From: QPJE01 sp051747745 | GTDB taxonomy: Bacteria > Bacillota > Halanaerobiia > Halanaerobiales > Halanaerobiaceae | Reading direction: 5' to 3' | DNA: 40,622 bases | Assembly: GCA_051747745.1 (NCBI GenBank) | Contig: JBNJGL010000017.1 | Location: 1-40,622, forward strand | Shown: positions 8,643 to 16,236 of the stretch, piece by piece | Position numbering within the stretch: the first letter of the stretch is position 1 | Layout: the number at the start of each line of letters is the position of its first letter | Made by a program: the position numbers and the translations under genes | Notes under the pieces: generated by a model | What the model was told of the DNA's origin: nothing | Seen by the model: only the letters and a program-made list of their open reading frames with translations | Database searches by the model: none

Positions 8643-9122
8643 ATGAAGTTCAACAGTCCTACTGATGGTCGCTTATCTCTTGATGAGACATATGAAAAAA
8701 TAATTAATTTTATAAAATCCGACTCAGATTATGAGTATAAACTAATAGTTGGAACTGATTCTCAGCCGGGTTTTAATGAAGTAGTTTTTGTGACTGCAAT
8801 TGTTATTTATCGAATTGGACGTGGTGGGCGTTATTTTTATCATAAAGATAATGTCAGGTTTAAATCCGGGATGAAGCAGAGAATTTTTTATGAAGTGTCA
8901 CGCAGTCTTGAGGTGGCAAGTAAATTAACCCTGTTTTTATCCGAAGAAAATGAGTTGGAAGAAGATATAGACCTGGAAATTCATGTGGATGTTGGACATA
9001 ATGGTCCGACAAACGAAATTATAAGAGAAGTTACCGGCATGGTAGTAGGAAGTGGTTTTGAAGCATATATAAAGCCAGATGCATATGCTGCATCTACTGT
9101 AGCCGATAAGTTTACCAGATAA
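8643..9122 (+). CDS. YkuK-like DUF458 family protein, predicted RNase H-like fold
   Basis: A 159-residue protein matching the DUF458/YkuK family, which is predicted to have an RNase H-like fold; no reaction is established that I know of. Visible family signatures are LIVGTDSQ (about 35-42), HVDVGHNGPTNEII (114-127) and the C-terminal IKPDAYAASTVADKF. Conserved acidic residues (D38, D116, D146) could form a metal site, but that is inference. GCAGGTGAA precedes the ATG at 8643, and the gap from rsmA is 14 nt, so the two are probably co-transcribed. It occupies the slot held by yabG in Bacillus. The veg promoter follows immediately. Confidence 0.8.
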   Translation: MKFNSPTDGRLSLDETYEKIINFIKSDSDYEYKLIVGTDSQPGFNEVVFVTAIVIYRIGRGGRYFYHKDNVRFKSGMKQRIFYEVSRSLEVASKLTLFLSEENELEEDIDLEIHVDVGHNGPTNEIIREVTGMVVGSGFEAYIKPDAYAASTVADKFTR

Positions 9123-9134
9123 CCCCCTGTCGTT

Positions 9135-9163
9135 TTGCGAAAATTTATCTACTGTGATATAAT
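9135..9163 (+). promoter_or_regulatory. Sigma-A promoter for veg
   Basis: TTGCGA (9135-9140) and TATAAT (9158-9163) are separated by exactly 17 nt, between the ykuK-like stop and the veg start. The perfect -10 and ideal spacing suggest strong expression, as known for the Bacillus veg promoter. Confidence 0.8.
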
Positions 9164-9205
9164 TAAATATCAGATGAGGCTAATTTAAACATGAGGGGGA
9201 GTTTG

Positions 9206-9466
9206 ATGTCGAAAAATGTTCTAGATGAGATAAAAAAAGAAGTCAATTCTTACGTTGGACATAGAGTGACTGTCAAGGCTCACCGCGGTAGAAGAAAATC
9301 CATAGAAAAAGAAGGAATTTTGGAAAAAACCCATAAAAACGTTTTTGTTGTAAGAATTAAGGATCATAATCAAGTAAGACGTTTATCATATAGTTATGCA
9401 GATCTTTTGACTGATAATGTTGTTGTAAAATCTAAAGAGGAGCATATTAAAATTGGGGTTTTGTGA
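9206..9466 (+). CDS. veg: Veg family protein
   Basis: Small basic protein of 86 residues in the Veg (DUF1021) family; in B. subtilis it affects biofilm formation, and the molecular mechanism is not settled. Visible: the conserved GHRVTVKAHRGRRKS stretch near residues 18-32, then a short beta-rich remainder that includes a KNVFVVRI strand. I chose the ATG at 9206 because GAGGGGGAG (9193-9202) lies just upstream; an in-frame ATG at 9191 would place the ribosome binding site inside the gene. It has its own strong promoter and a strong terminator (9485-9507), so it is a monocistronic unit in its usual place between rsmA and ispE, although here 13.7 kb of other genes separate it from ispE. Confidence 0.93.
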   Translation: MSKNVLDEIKKEVNSYVGHRVTVKAHRGRRKSIEKEGILEKTHKNVFVVRIKDHNQVRRLSYSYADLLTDNVVVKSKEEHIKIGVL

Positions 9467-9484
9467 GCAAAATGATAAAAATTT

Positions 9485-9507
9485 GCAGCCGTAAGGCTGC
9501 TGTTTTT
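9485..9507 (+). terminator. Terminator after veg
   Basis: A perfect 6-bp stem GCAGCC/GGCTGC (9485-9490 with 9495-9500) and a GTAA tetraloop are followed by TGTTTTT. It is 18 nt after the veg stop. Confidence 0.9.
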
Positions 9508-9634
9508 ATGTAAAACTTCATCTTTTTTTAAAAAATTGCTGAGCAAAGTAATATGTAGAAAAATTAATTCTTCTTAAATTACACTAAAATATATCGTTAA
9601 TACAATATTTAAGAGGCAGGAAGGGGAGATCTAA

Positions 9635-11338
9635 TTGTCAATTGATATGGCTGTGGGATTGTTTGGAGGTCTCGGTATATTCATTTATGGAATGAAGCAG
9701 ATGAGTGAGGGACTGCAGAAAACCGCCGGAAAAAGACTGAGGCATTTTTTGGCAATACTGACCACCAAACCACTTATGGGGGTTACAGTTGGAACACTTG
9801 TTACAGCAATAATTCAGAGCAGTAGTGCAACAACAGTAATGGTAGTTGGTTTTGTTAATGCGGGATTAATGACTCTGGCTCAATCTATTGGTGTTATAAT
9901 GGGGGCTAATATAGGTACAACAGTTACTGCTCAGCTTATAGCGTTTAAACTTGGAGATTATGCTTTTCACGCAATAGCAGTTGGATCATTTACATATCTA
10001 TTTGCAAAAAGCAAAAAATTCCAGTATTTTGGACAGATTATGCTCGGATTTGGACTGCTGTTTTTAGGACTGGAAACTATGAGTGATACGATGTATCCTC
10101 TGCGCGATTCCCAATTTTTTATTAATATAATGGAGAGCTTCAGCGTATATCCGATTCTTGGAGTACTAACAGGAATTTTTGTCACGGTCATGGTGCAGAG
10201 CAGTAGTGCTTCATTTGGTATTCTGCTGGGGCTTGTTACTGTTGGTGCTGTTCATTATGATGCGGCTATACCAATTCTTCTCGGCAGCAATATAGGTACA
10301 ACAGTTACTGCAATTCTTTCTGCAATAGGTGCAAATCTTACTGCAAAAAGAGCTGCAGCAGCCCACTTTACTTTTAACGTTTTGGGAGCAGGGATTATGA
10401 TTGCTCTGCTTTATATCATTCCAGATTTTTCCGGAATGATAGAAAATCTGTTGAGAAATATAAGTGCTTTTTTCGGATATCTCAACCCTTCCGAGGAACG
10501 GCTGCTTGCAAATACCCATACATTTTTCAATGTACTTAATACACTTGTCTGGCTTCCCTTTACCGGTTTTATGGTTATGCTGGTAAAAAAAATGCTTCCT
10601 GGAGAAGATACAACATTAAAATATGGAACTACCTTTATAGATGATAGAATGCTGCAGACTCCTTCAGTGGCAATTGAACAGGTAAAAAAAGAAGTTATTT
10701 ATATGCACAACATTGCTAAAGATATGGTGTGTGATGCAGTAGATGGATTTCTAAATAAGGATTTAGATAAAGTAGAAAAAATAAGGCGTCATGAAGATGT
10801 TGTCAATGAACTTGAAGAAGAGCTTTTGAAATTTATTCAAAAAGTTCCTCAGGGCCAGCTTTCTGATGTAGATATTCGTACACTTGATAAATTCTTTGCA
10901 ATAATTGATGATATTGAAAGTATAGCTGATGATGCAAATGATATAGCAGACTTGATTGAACACAGACTGGATAATAAACTCAGCTTTACAGGTGCAGCTG
11001 AAGATACAATAAAGGAAGTACATGAAATAATCTGTGGGGTTTTAGATAAATCAATAAAACTGCTGGAAACAGAAGATTTTAATCTAGCCCGCGAAATACT
11101 GCAGGTAGAAAAGGAAATGGATAAACTGCAGCTTCAGTTTAGAGAAGAAAATATTGCCAGAATCAAAGGGTCAGCAAAAGAAGTTTGTGATCCCAATGCT
11201 GGTATAATACTGCTGGAAATACTGGATGATATGGAGCATGTAAGTGATCAGCTTGCAGATATTTCCCACAGTATTTTAGAAATTTATCAGGTAGATAAAG
11301 AACTGCTGACAGAAGATACAACAGAAAAAGTGATTTAA
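9635..11338 (+). CDS. Na+/phosphate cotransporter family protein (NptA/YjbB type) with C-terminal PhoU domain
   Basis: Integral membrane Na+-coupled phosphate transporter of 567 residues. The first about 310 residues hold two inverted PF02690 repeats, each with the signature QSSSA (61-65 and 188-192) followed by a second motif, GANIGTTVTA or GSNIGTTVTA. A cytoplasmic helical PhoU-like domain occupies about 345-555. The start is TTG at 9635 with AGGGGAG upstream; the next in-frame ATG (9647) would lose four residues. It opens the phosphate island containing phoB-phoR and pst. Sodium coupling suits a halophile, but export instead of uptake has been proposed for some YjbB relatives, so direction is open. 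No clear Pho box was found ahead of it; loosely spaced TTAA elements at 9564-9600 are only suggestive. Confidence 0.9.
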   Translation: MSIDMAVGLFGGLGIFIYGMKQMSEGLQKTAGKRLRHFLAILTTKPLMGVTVGTLVTAIIQSSSATTVMVVGFVNAGLMTLAQSIGVIMGANIGTTVTAQLIAFKLGDYAFHAIAVGSFTYLFAKSKKFQYFGQIMLGFGLLFLGLETMSDTMYPLRDSQFFINIMESFSVYPILGVLTGIFVTVMVQSSSASFGILLGLVTVGAVHYDAAIPILLGSNIGTTVTAILSAIGANLTAKRAAAAHFTFNVLGAGIMIALLYIIPDFSGMIENLLRNISAFFGYLNPSEERLLANTHTFFNVLNTLVWLPFTGFMVMLVKKMLPGEDTTLKYGTTFIDDRMLQTPSVAIEQVKKEVIYMHNIAKDMVCDAVDGFLNKDLDKVEKIRRHEDVVNELEEELLKFIQKVPQGQLSDVDIRTLDKFFAIIDDIESIADDANDIADLIEHRLDNKLSFTGAAEDTIKEVHEIICGVLDKSIKLLETEDFNLAREILQVEKEMDKLQLQFREENIARIKGSAKEVCDPNAGIILLEILDDMEHVSDQLADISHSILEIYQVDKELLTEDTTEKVI

Positions 11339-11341
11339 AAA

Positions 11342-11363
11342 TTTAACATAAATTTAACATAAA
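11342..11363 (+). promoter_or_regulatory. Perfect 11-bp tandem repeat, Pho-box-like operator
   Basis: The 11-mer TTTAACATAAA occurs twice in direct tandem (11342-11352 and 11353-11363), placing TTAACA hexamers at 11343 and 11354. This matches the TTAACA-N5-TTAACA pattern known for PhoP sites in Bacillus. A possible -10, TACTAT (11374-11379), starts 14 nt after the second hexamer. It lies just after the nptA stop and ahead of phoB. Confidence 0.7.
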
Positions 11364-11380
11364 ATTTGGTTATTACTATT

Positions 11381-11409
11381 AAGACTCCTTTTTTAAGGGG
11401 TCTTTTTTT
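11381..11409 (+). terminator. Terminator after nptA-like gene
   Basis: The 10-bp stem AAGACTCCTT / AAGGGGTCTT (11381-11390 with 11395-11404, one wobble) has a TTTT loop and continues into a T-run to 11409. The predicted start of transcription from the Pho-box promoter falls inside the 5' arm. Confidence 0.85.
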
Positions 11410-11575
11410 GTTATACTTGGTTTATAAAGATACCAATATAAATAAATATAAAAAAATGGATACTCCAAAAATGAACTGCAGATAAAAGAAAAGTAATTTA
11501 AGTTAAAACCGGGAATTGATTTAGATATTAATACAGTAATATTTTAAAACAAAATATTAGTTAGGGGGAAAGATA

Positions 11576-12262
11576 ATGGAAAAGATTCTCGTTGTTGATG
11601 ATGAAAAACATATAAGAGACCTTATTAAATTTAATTTAGATAAAGCTGGATATGAAGTATTAACAGCTGCCGATGGAAAAGAGGCTTTAAAAATTTTAAA
11701 CAGCAATATTGATTTAATTGTTTTGGATTTGATGCTTCCAGAAATAGATGGGCTGGAAGTATGTAGAAGAATGCGTGCAGATAAAGAGGTAAAAAATATT
11801 CCCATAATTATGCTTACAGCAAAAGGGGAAGAAGTTGATAAAATACTTGGTCTTGAGATGGGGGCCGATGATTATATGACAAAACCATTTAGTCCTAGAG
11901 AGCTAACAGCACGCATTAAGGCTATCTTTAGAAGGTTAAGCCAGATGAATACATTAGATAAATTTGAAGAAGAAATTTTTGAAGAAGGAAATATTCAAAT
12001 TGATACTGCAAGACATGAAGTTAGGGTAAGTGGAAAAAAAATAAGTCTTACTCCTAAAGAATTTGAACTACTCCGGTATTTGATTATAAATAAAGGAAGA
12101 GTTTTGAGCAGAGATCTGCTGCTGGAAAAAATTTGGGGATATGAATACGCTGGTGACACAAGAACAGTTGATGTTCATGTGAGGAGACTGCGGAAAAAAA
12201 TTAAAAAAGATTATATAGAAACTGTCAGAGGGGTGGGATATAAATTTGTTAAACTGGAGTAA
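11576..12262 (+). CDS. phoB: OmpR/PhoB-type response regulator of phosphate two-component system
   Basis: DNA-binding response regulator of 228 residues. Receiver domain (1-120) has D8/D9, the phosphoacceptor D51 (IVLDLMLP), T81 and K103 (TKPFSPREL). The winged-helix domain (about 130-228) shows LTPKEFELL and the C-terminal TVDVHVRRLRKKI and TVRGVGYKF stretches. The ATG at 11576 follows TTAGGGGGA. It overlaps the downstream histidine kinase gene by 17 nt, so the two are translationally coupled. Phosphate control is inferred from position between a Na+/Pi transporter and pstSCAB-phoU and from Pho-box-like repeats; it could also be called phoP by the Bacillus convention. Other OmpR-family roles cannot be excluded from the protein alone. 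Confidence 0.92.
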   Translation: MEKILVVDDEKHIRDLIKFNLDKAGYEVLTAADGKEALKILNSNIDLIVLDLMLPEIDGLEVCRRMRADKEVKNIPIIMLTAKGEEVDKILGLEMGADDYMTKPFSPRELTARIKAIFRRLSQMNTLDKFEEEIFEEGNIQIDTARHEVRVSGKKISLTPKEFELLRYLIINKGRVLSRDLLLEKIWGYEYAGDTRTVDVHVRRLRKKIKKDYIETVRGVGYKFVKLE

Positions 12263-14027
12263 ATACGGTATAAGAAACCGCTTATTTATTATTTTTATAG
12301 TCATACAGCTTTTAATAATTGGTCTATCGTTTTATTATTTTACAGATAATCATCGGGATTTTTATTTCAATCAGCTCAAAATTAGTCTAAAAAATTATGC
12401 TGACCTCATACTTGAAGAAAAAGGAGAAATTATGCTCGATACTCCTCCAAAAGAACTGGAAGAAATGGTTCTAAAATGGGGCAGTCATACAGGGGCTAGA
12501 ATTACTATAGTAAATAAAGCAGGTAAGGTTCTGGCAGATTCGCGATATGATATATCTAAAATGGATAACCACAAAAATAGGCCGGAAATTTCTGCTGTTT
12601 TTTCGGGGGTAGAAACTGCTGAATCGATTAGAAAAAGTGATACATTAGAAGAAGAAATGCTCTATTTTTCTTTACCTATTACTAGTTCTGGTGAAACCGT
12701 CGGTGTTTTAAGACTTGCCAGAAGTTTAAGCTTTATAAGAGGTGTTTTAATAGAAGACATAAAAAGTTACCTTGTTTTCTTTTTTATTCTGGCAGTTTTA
12801 ACAATATTATTAACCTGGCGGCTTACATTTACTTTAATTTATCCACTTGAGAAGATGACAGAGACGGCTGCAAATATAGCAGAAGGAGATTTTTCTCAGA
12901 GAATTCCTGCCAGAAGATACAGCAGCGAAATTGAAAAACTGGCGGAGATGTTTAATTTTATGACAGATAAGCTTGAACATAAGATTGATGAAATATCAAT
13001 TGAAAAAAATAAAATGGAGACAATTTTGAGCAGTATGGTAGATGGTGTTATTGCAACCGACAGAAAACACAGGATAGTTTTGATAAATCCAAAAGCAAAA
13101 GATATTTTTAATATAAATAAAAATAATATTAAGGGAAAAGAATTGATCGCTTCGATTTTCAGCCATAGAATTGATATGTATTTAGAAGAGGCATTAAGAG
13201 AAAAAATAACTATAACAAGAGAAATAATTTATCAAAATCCTAATAAAGTTATTATGCAGGCAACTTTTTCTCCTATTTTTGAAGAAGACGGCAGCATTAG
13301 TGGAGGGATAATTGTATTTACAGATATTACAGAATTAAGAAAGCTGGAGACAGTTCGTAATGATTTTGTTGCCAATGTTTCTCATGAACTCAGAACACCC
13401 TTAACGTCAATTATTGGTTATGTAGATACCCTTTTAGATAATGATATTGATGATCCGAAAATTAGAGAGAAATTTCTAAAAATTGTTAAAACAGAAGCAG
13501 ACAGACTATCGATTTTGATTAAAGATTTACTTAATTTATCAAAAATAGAGGGATCCACTCCTGATTTAAAAGCAGAAGATCTAAAAATGATTATAGAAAA
13601 GACCATAAATTTACTGGCAGACAAAGCAGAAAAGAAAGATATAGTAATAGAAAAAGATATTGAAGCAGATCTTCCGCCTGTATATATGGTTAAAGAACAG
13701 ATAGAACAGGTTATGATTAATCTTGTAGATAATGCTGTTAAATATACAAAAAATAATGGCAAAATAAAAATTTCATCGTATCAAAAAGAGGATCGAGTTT
13801 ATGTTGAGGTAGAAGACAGTGGTATAGGTATTCCTAAAGATGAACAGGATAGAGTCTTTGAAAGATTCTATCGGGTGGATAAGGCGAGATCGCGTTCTCT
13901 TGGTGGAACCGGGATTGGTCTTTCTATCGTAAAAAATATTATAAAACAGCACGGGAGTGAAATTAACCTTGAAAGTAGAGAAGGAAAAGGAAGTAAGTTT
14001 ATATTTAATTTAAAAATTGCTAAATAA
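12246..14027 (+). CDS. phoR: PhoR-type sensor histidine kinase
   Basis: Membrane sensor kinase of 593 residues partnering the overlapping response regulator. Order: TM1 (about 11-30), an extracytoplasmic sensor domain (31-172), TM2 (about 175-198), HAMP (198-250), PAS (255-365), HisKA with H380 in VSHELRTPLTS, and HATPase_c with N-box NLVDNAVKYT, G1 EDSGIGIP and G2 GGTGIGLSIV. The start is TTG at 12246, with GAGGGGTGGG 7 nt upstream; no ATG is near. The PAS domain and large periplasmic loop follow the Firmicute PhoR layout. Regulation probably involves PhoU and the Pst transporter encoded downstream. A long perfect inverted repeat follows its stop. Confidence 0.92.
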   Translation: MLNWSKYGIRNRLFIIFIVIQLLIIGLSFYYFTDNHRDFYFNQLKISLKNYADLILEEKGEIMLDTPPKELEEMVLKWGSHTGARITIVNKAGKVLADSRYDISKMDNHKNRPEISAVFSGVETAESIRKSDTLEEEMLYFSLPITSSGETVGVLRLARSLSFIRGVLIEDIKSYLVFFFILAVLTILLTWRLTFTLIYPLEKMTETAANIAEGDFSQRIPARRYSSEIEKLAEMFNFMTDKLEHKIDEISIEKNKMETILSSMVDGVIATDRKHRIVLINPKAKDIFNINKNNIKGKELIASIFSHRIDMYLEEALREKITITREIIYQNPNKVIMQATFSPIFEEDGSISGGIIVFTDITELRKLETVRNDFVANVSHELRTPLTSIIGYVDTLLDNDIDDPKIREKFLKIVKTEADRLSILIKDLLNLSKIEGSTPDLKAEDLKMIIEKTINLLADKAEKKDIVIEKDIEADLPPVYMVKEQIEQVMINLVDNAVKYTKNNGKIKISSYQKEDRVYVEVEDSGIGIPKDEQDRVFERFYRVDKARSRSLGGTGIGLSIVKNIIKQHGSEINLESREGKGSKFIFNLKIAK

Positions 14028-14047
14028 AACTATGTCGATATTTGTAG

Positions 14048-14083
14048 GTACCGGGTACAAAAAGTCTTTTTTGTACCCGGTAC
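14048..14083. repeat. 16-bp perfect inverted repeat between phoR and TauE-like gene
   Basis: Arms GTACCGGGTACAAAAA (14048-14063) and its complement (14068-14083) flank a GTCT loop. The A and T tracts form the top of the stem. Only a weak TATTTTT follows at 14089, so it may be a bidirectional or imperfect terminator or a protein-binding palindrome. Confidence 0.75.
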
Positions 14084-14142
14084 TTAGCTATTTTTAGTAA
14101 TTAATGTCGATTATTGTCGTGCCAGTTATTATATTCCCTTTA

Positions 14143-14171
14143 TTGACATATGTCCATAATTCTGATAATAT
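14143..14171 (+). promoter_or_regulatory. Promoter for TauE/SafE-like gene
   Basis: TTGACA (14143-14148) and TAATAT (14166-14171) with 17-nt spacing lie about 36 nt before the gene start. A competing -10, GATAAT at 14164, would give a 15-nt spacer. Confidence 0.55.
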
Positions 14172-14207
14172 TTAAATAAACTTAAATAATTGGGGAGATA
14201 TTTTTAA

Positions 14208-14996
14208 ATGAAGAACATCTTTTTTTTGGGAATTATAATGTTTATAATTGCTACTTTTATGGCTATGGTTGGTAAAGGTGGCGGTAATTTTTATTTACTG
14301 GCAATGATTTCAGCGGGAGTTTCAATGCAGCATGCAGCTACAACTTCTCAGTTGATTATGATGACAACTGCTGGGGTTTCGATGCTGGTTTTTAATAAAA
14401 GCAAAAGAATCGACTGGAAATTGGCTTTAATAATTGACCCAGCTACTGATATTATGGCTTTTGTAGGAGGTTATTTGGCGGGTGGTTTTGATGATTATAT
14501 TCTTAAGCTGATTTTTGCCGGAATATTAATTGTTGTTTCTTTCTTTATGTTTTTACCGGTTAAAGAGAGAAAAATAAATTCGGAAAATAAATTTGGCTAC
14601 TGGAAAAGAGAATTTAATGGTTATAATTATGTAGTTAACCTTTGGTTTGCAATCCCAATAGCAGCAGCAACTGGTTTTTTTGCTGGAGCGATTGGAATTT
14701 CGGGAGGATCATTTAAGGTACCATTAATGGTTTTGGCATGTGGAGTTCCAATTACAGTTGCAGTAGGTACATCATCTGCTATGGTTGCTGTAACAGCATT
14801 AACCGGTTTTTTAGGCCATAGTTTACATGGAAATATTAATTTAGGATTATCTATTCCACTGGCTTTAATTGCAGTAGTTGGAGGTATAGTTGGAAGTAGA
14901 ACAGCAATTAATATAAATAGTAAGAATTTAAAGTTAGTATTTGCCCTTATAAATACTGCTGCAGCACTATTTATGATAGTTAATATTATAAGATGA
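14208..14996 (+). CDS. TauE/SafE-family permease (PF01925)
   Basis: Polytopic membrane protein of 262 residues with about eight predicted membrane segments in two repeated halves. The first half has MVGKGGGNFYLL (about 20-31) and the second GAIGISGGSFKVPLM (about 160-174), the paired glycine-rich motifs of the family; VGTSSAMVAV follows. Characterised relatives export or import organosulfonates, sulfite or sulfoacetate; the substrate here is unknown. GGGGAGA is 8 nt upstream of the ATG at 14208. It sits between phoR and pstS with its own promoter-like sequence, an unusual insertion in a phosphate cluster, and transport of a phosphorus oxyanion is a possibility that the sequence does not prove. 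A terminator follows at 15118-15141. Confidence 0.85.
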   Translation: MKNIFFLGIIMFIIATFMAMVGKGGGNFYLLAMISAGVSMQHAATTSQLIMMTTAGVSMLVFNKSKRIDWKLALIIDPATDIMAFVGGYLAGGFDDYILKLIFAGILIVVSFFMFLPVKERKINSENKFGYWKREFNGYNYVVNLWFAIPIAAATGFFAGAIGISGGSFKVPLMVLACGVPITVAVGTSSAMVAVTALTGFLGHSLHGNINLGLSIPLALIAVVGGIVGSRTAININSKNLKLVFALINTAAALFMIVNIIR

Positions 14997-15117
14997 TTGG
15001 GAATAGTTTTTTCTAGAAAAATAAAGTATTATTTGAGATTTAAAAATGTTTGCAGAGTAATAAGACCGTAATACAGAGATAGATAATTAAAATATTGCAT
15101 TATAAGAATATAATTTC

Positions 15118-15141
15118 AAACCGCCGTGGAGGCGGTTTTTT
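15118..15141 (+). terminator. Terminator upstream of pstS
   Basis: The 8-bp stem AAACCGCC/GGCGGTTT (15118-15125 with 15131-15138), loop GTGGA, runs into TTTTTT. It isolates the pst operon from the TauE-like gene and abuts the Pho-box repeats. Confidence 0.9.
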
Positions 15142-15142
15142 G

Positions 15143-15201
15143 TTTACACAGTGTTAACATAAGGGAAATAATGCTGTAACATCTGCATGTTAAATTATTA
15201 T
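15143..15201 (+). promoter_or_regulatory. pst operon promoter region with Pho-box-like hexamers
   Basis: Hexamers TTTACA (15143), TTAACA (15154) and GTAACA (15176) fall on an 11-bp phase, with one phase (15165) degenerate. A candidate -10, TATTAT (15196-15201), starts 14 nt after the last hexamer, the same distance seen before phoB. No good -35 is present, as expected for an activator-dependent promoter. Confidence 0.65.
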
Positions 15202-15253
15202 TAGAGCAAAATTAAAGAAAAAAATTATTAATCCTTAAGGGGGAAAATTATTA

Positions 15254-16075
15254 ATGTCTAAAATTAATTCGTTTGTTGTTGTCATGGCTTTACTGCTGGT
15301 TGCTGTTATGTCTTTAAGTGTAATGGCTGAGGATAATCTTACAATACAGGGTTCTTCTACTGTACTTCCAATTGCACAGAAAGCTGCAGAAGTTTATATG
15401 GAAAACAATTCTGATGTAAACATCTCTGTTCGTGGTGGTGGATCTGGTAATGGAATCGCAGCAATGATTGATGGAGCTGTTGATATTGCAGATGCTTCTA
15501 GATTTATTAAAGAAAAAGAAGTTAATGCAGCTGTAGAAAATGGGATTTTTCCTGTACCACATAGAGTAGCTATGGATGGTATTGCTGTAGTAATTAATCC
15601 AGCAAATAGTGTAGAAGAATTAAGCCTCGAAGACTTAAAAGCTGTTTATACAGGTAAAGTTACAAACTGGAAAGAATTTGGCGGAGAAGATATGGAAATA
15701 GTTGTTGTATCAAGAGATTCAAGTTCTGGTACATTTGAAGTATTTAATGACATTGCACTGGGTGGAGAAAGATTATTCCAGGGTGCACTTTTACAGGCAT
15801 CTAATGGTGCAGTAGGTGGTGTAGTTGCAGAAACTAAAGGCGCAATTGGTTATGTTGGTCTTGGTTACCTCTCAGATTCTCTAAAAGCTGTGAAAGTAAA
15901 TGGAGTTTCTCCCTCTAATGCAACTGTAGCAAGTGGAGAGTTCCCAATTGCACGTCCACTATTTATGTTTACTGATGGATGGCCAGAAGGATTGACAGCT
16001 AAATTCATTAACTTTATTTTAAGCAAAGATGGACAAAAATTAGTAGAAGATCAAGGATTTGTACGAATCTATTAA
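15254..16075 (+). CDS. pstS: Phosphate ABC transporter, substrate-binding protein PstS
   Basis: Periplasmic phosphate receptor of the PstSCAB importer, 273 residues. A Sec signal peptide (hydrophobic 8-22, VMA before ED, probable cleavage after A25) carries no lipobox cysteine, so the mature protein should be soluble. Phosphate-binding loops are visible at GSSTV (33-37), GGGSGNG (62-68) and SRDSSSGT (154-161). AAGGGGGAAA precedes the ATG at 15254. Upstream are a terminator and Pho-box-like hexamers; downstream a 28-bp perfect palindrome separates it from pstC, which probably raises pstS expression over the rest of the operon. Freely soluble PstS fits an outer-membrane-bearing Firmicute; Gram-positive PstS proteins are normally lipoproteins. 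Confidence 0.95.
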   Translation: MSKINSFVVVMALLLVAVMSLSVMAEDNLTIQGSSTVLPIAQKAAEVYMENNSDVNISVRGGGSGNGIAAMIDGAVDIADASRFIKEKEVNAAVENGIFPVPHRVAMDGIAVVINPANSVEELSLEDLKAVYTGKVTNWKEFGGEDMEIVVVSRDSSSGTFEVFNDIALGGERLFQGALLQASNGAVGGVVAETKGAIGYVGLGYLSDSLKAVKVNGVSPSNATVASGEFPIARPLFMFTDGWPEGLTAKFINFILSKDGQKLVEDQGFVRIY

Positions 16076-16158
16076 TAAAGACTTAATTTTAATGTGTTTA
16101 GTAAATATTTATATAGCTAATTAGATAGACAAAATATATTTGTAGCTACTATGATCTG

Positions 16159-16186
16159 GAAAAAGGGAGGGGCCCCTCCCTTTTTC
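16159..16186 (+). terminator. 28-bp perfect palindrome between pstS and pstC
   Basis: Arms GAAAAAGGGAGGGG (16159-16172) and CCCCTCCCTTTTTC (16173-16186) are exact complements with no spacer. The folded RNA would be a GC-rich stem followed in the 3' arm by a T-tract. Within an operon it likely acts as a partial terminator or a 3'-stabilising structure for the pstS message. Confidence 0.8.
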
Positions 16187-16236
16187 TGGGTGTTTATTTA
16201 TAAAAAATTTACACCTTAATGAAAGAGGTGAGGTTT

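Noticed and set aside
9564..9606. TTAA elements at 10-12 nt spacing before nptA as a Pho box
   Set aside because: The spacing drifts and no hexamer matches TTAACA; AT-rich DNA gives such patterns by chance.
11417..11436. TTGGT...ACCAA inverted repeat upstream of phoB
   Set aside because: Only five paired bases with a 10-nt loop; not distinguishable from background.
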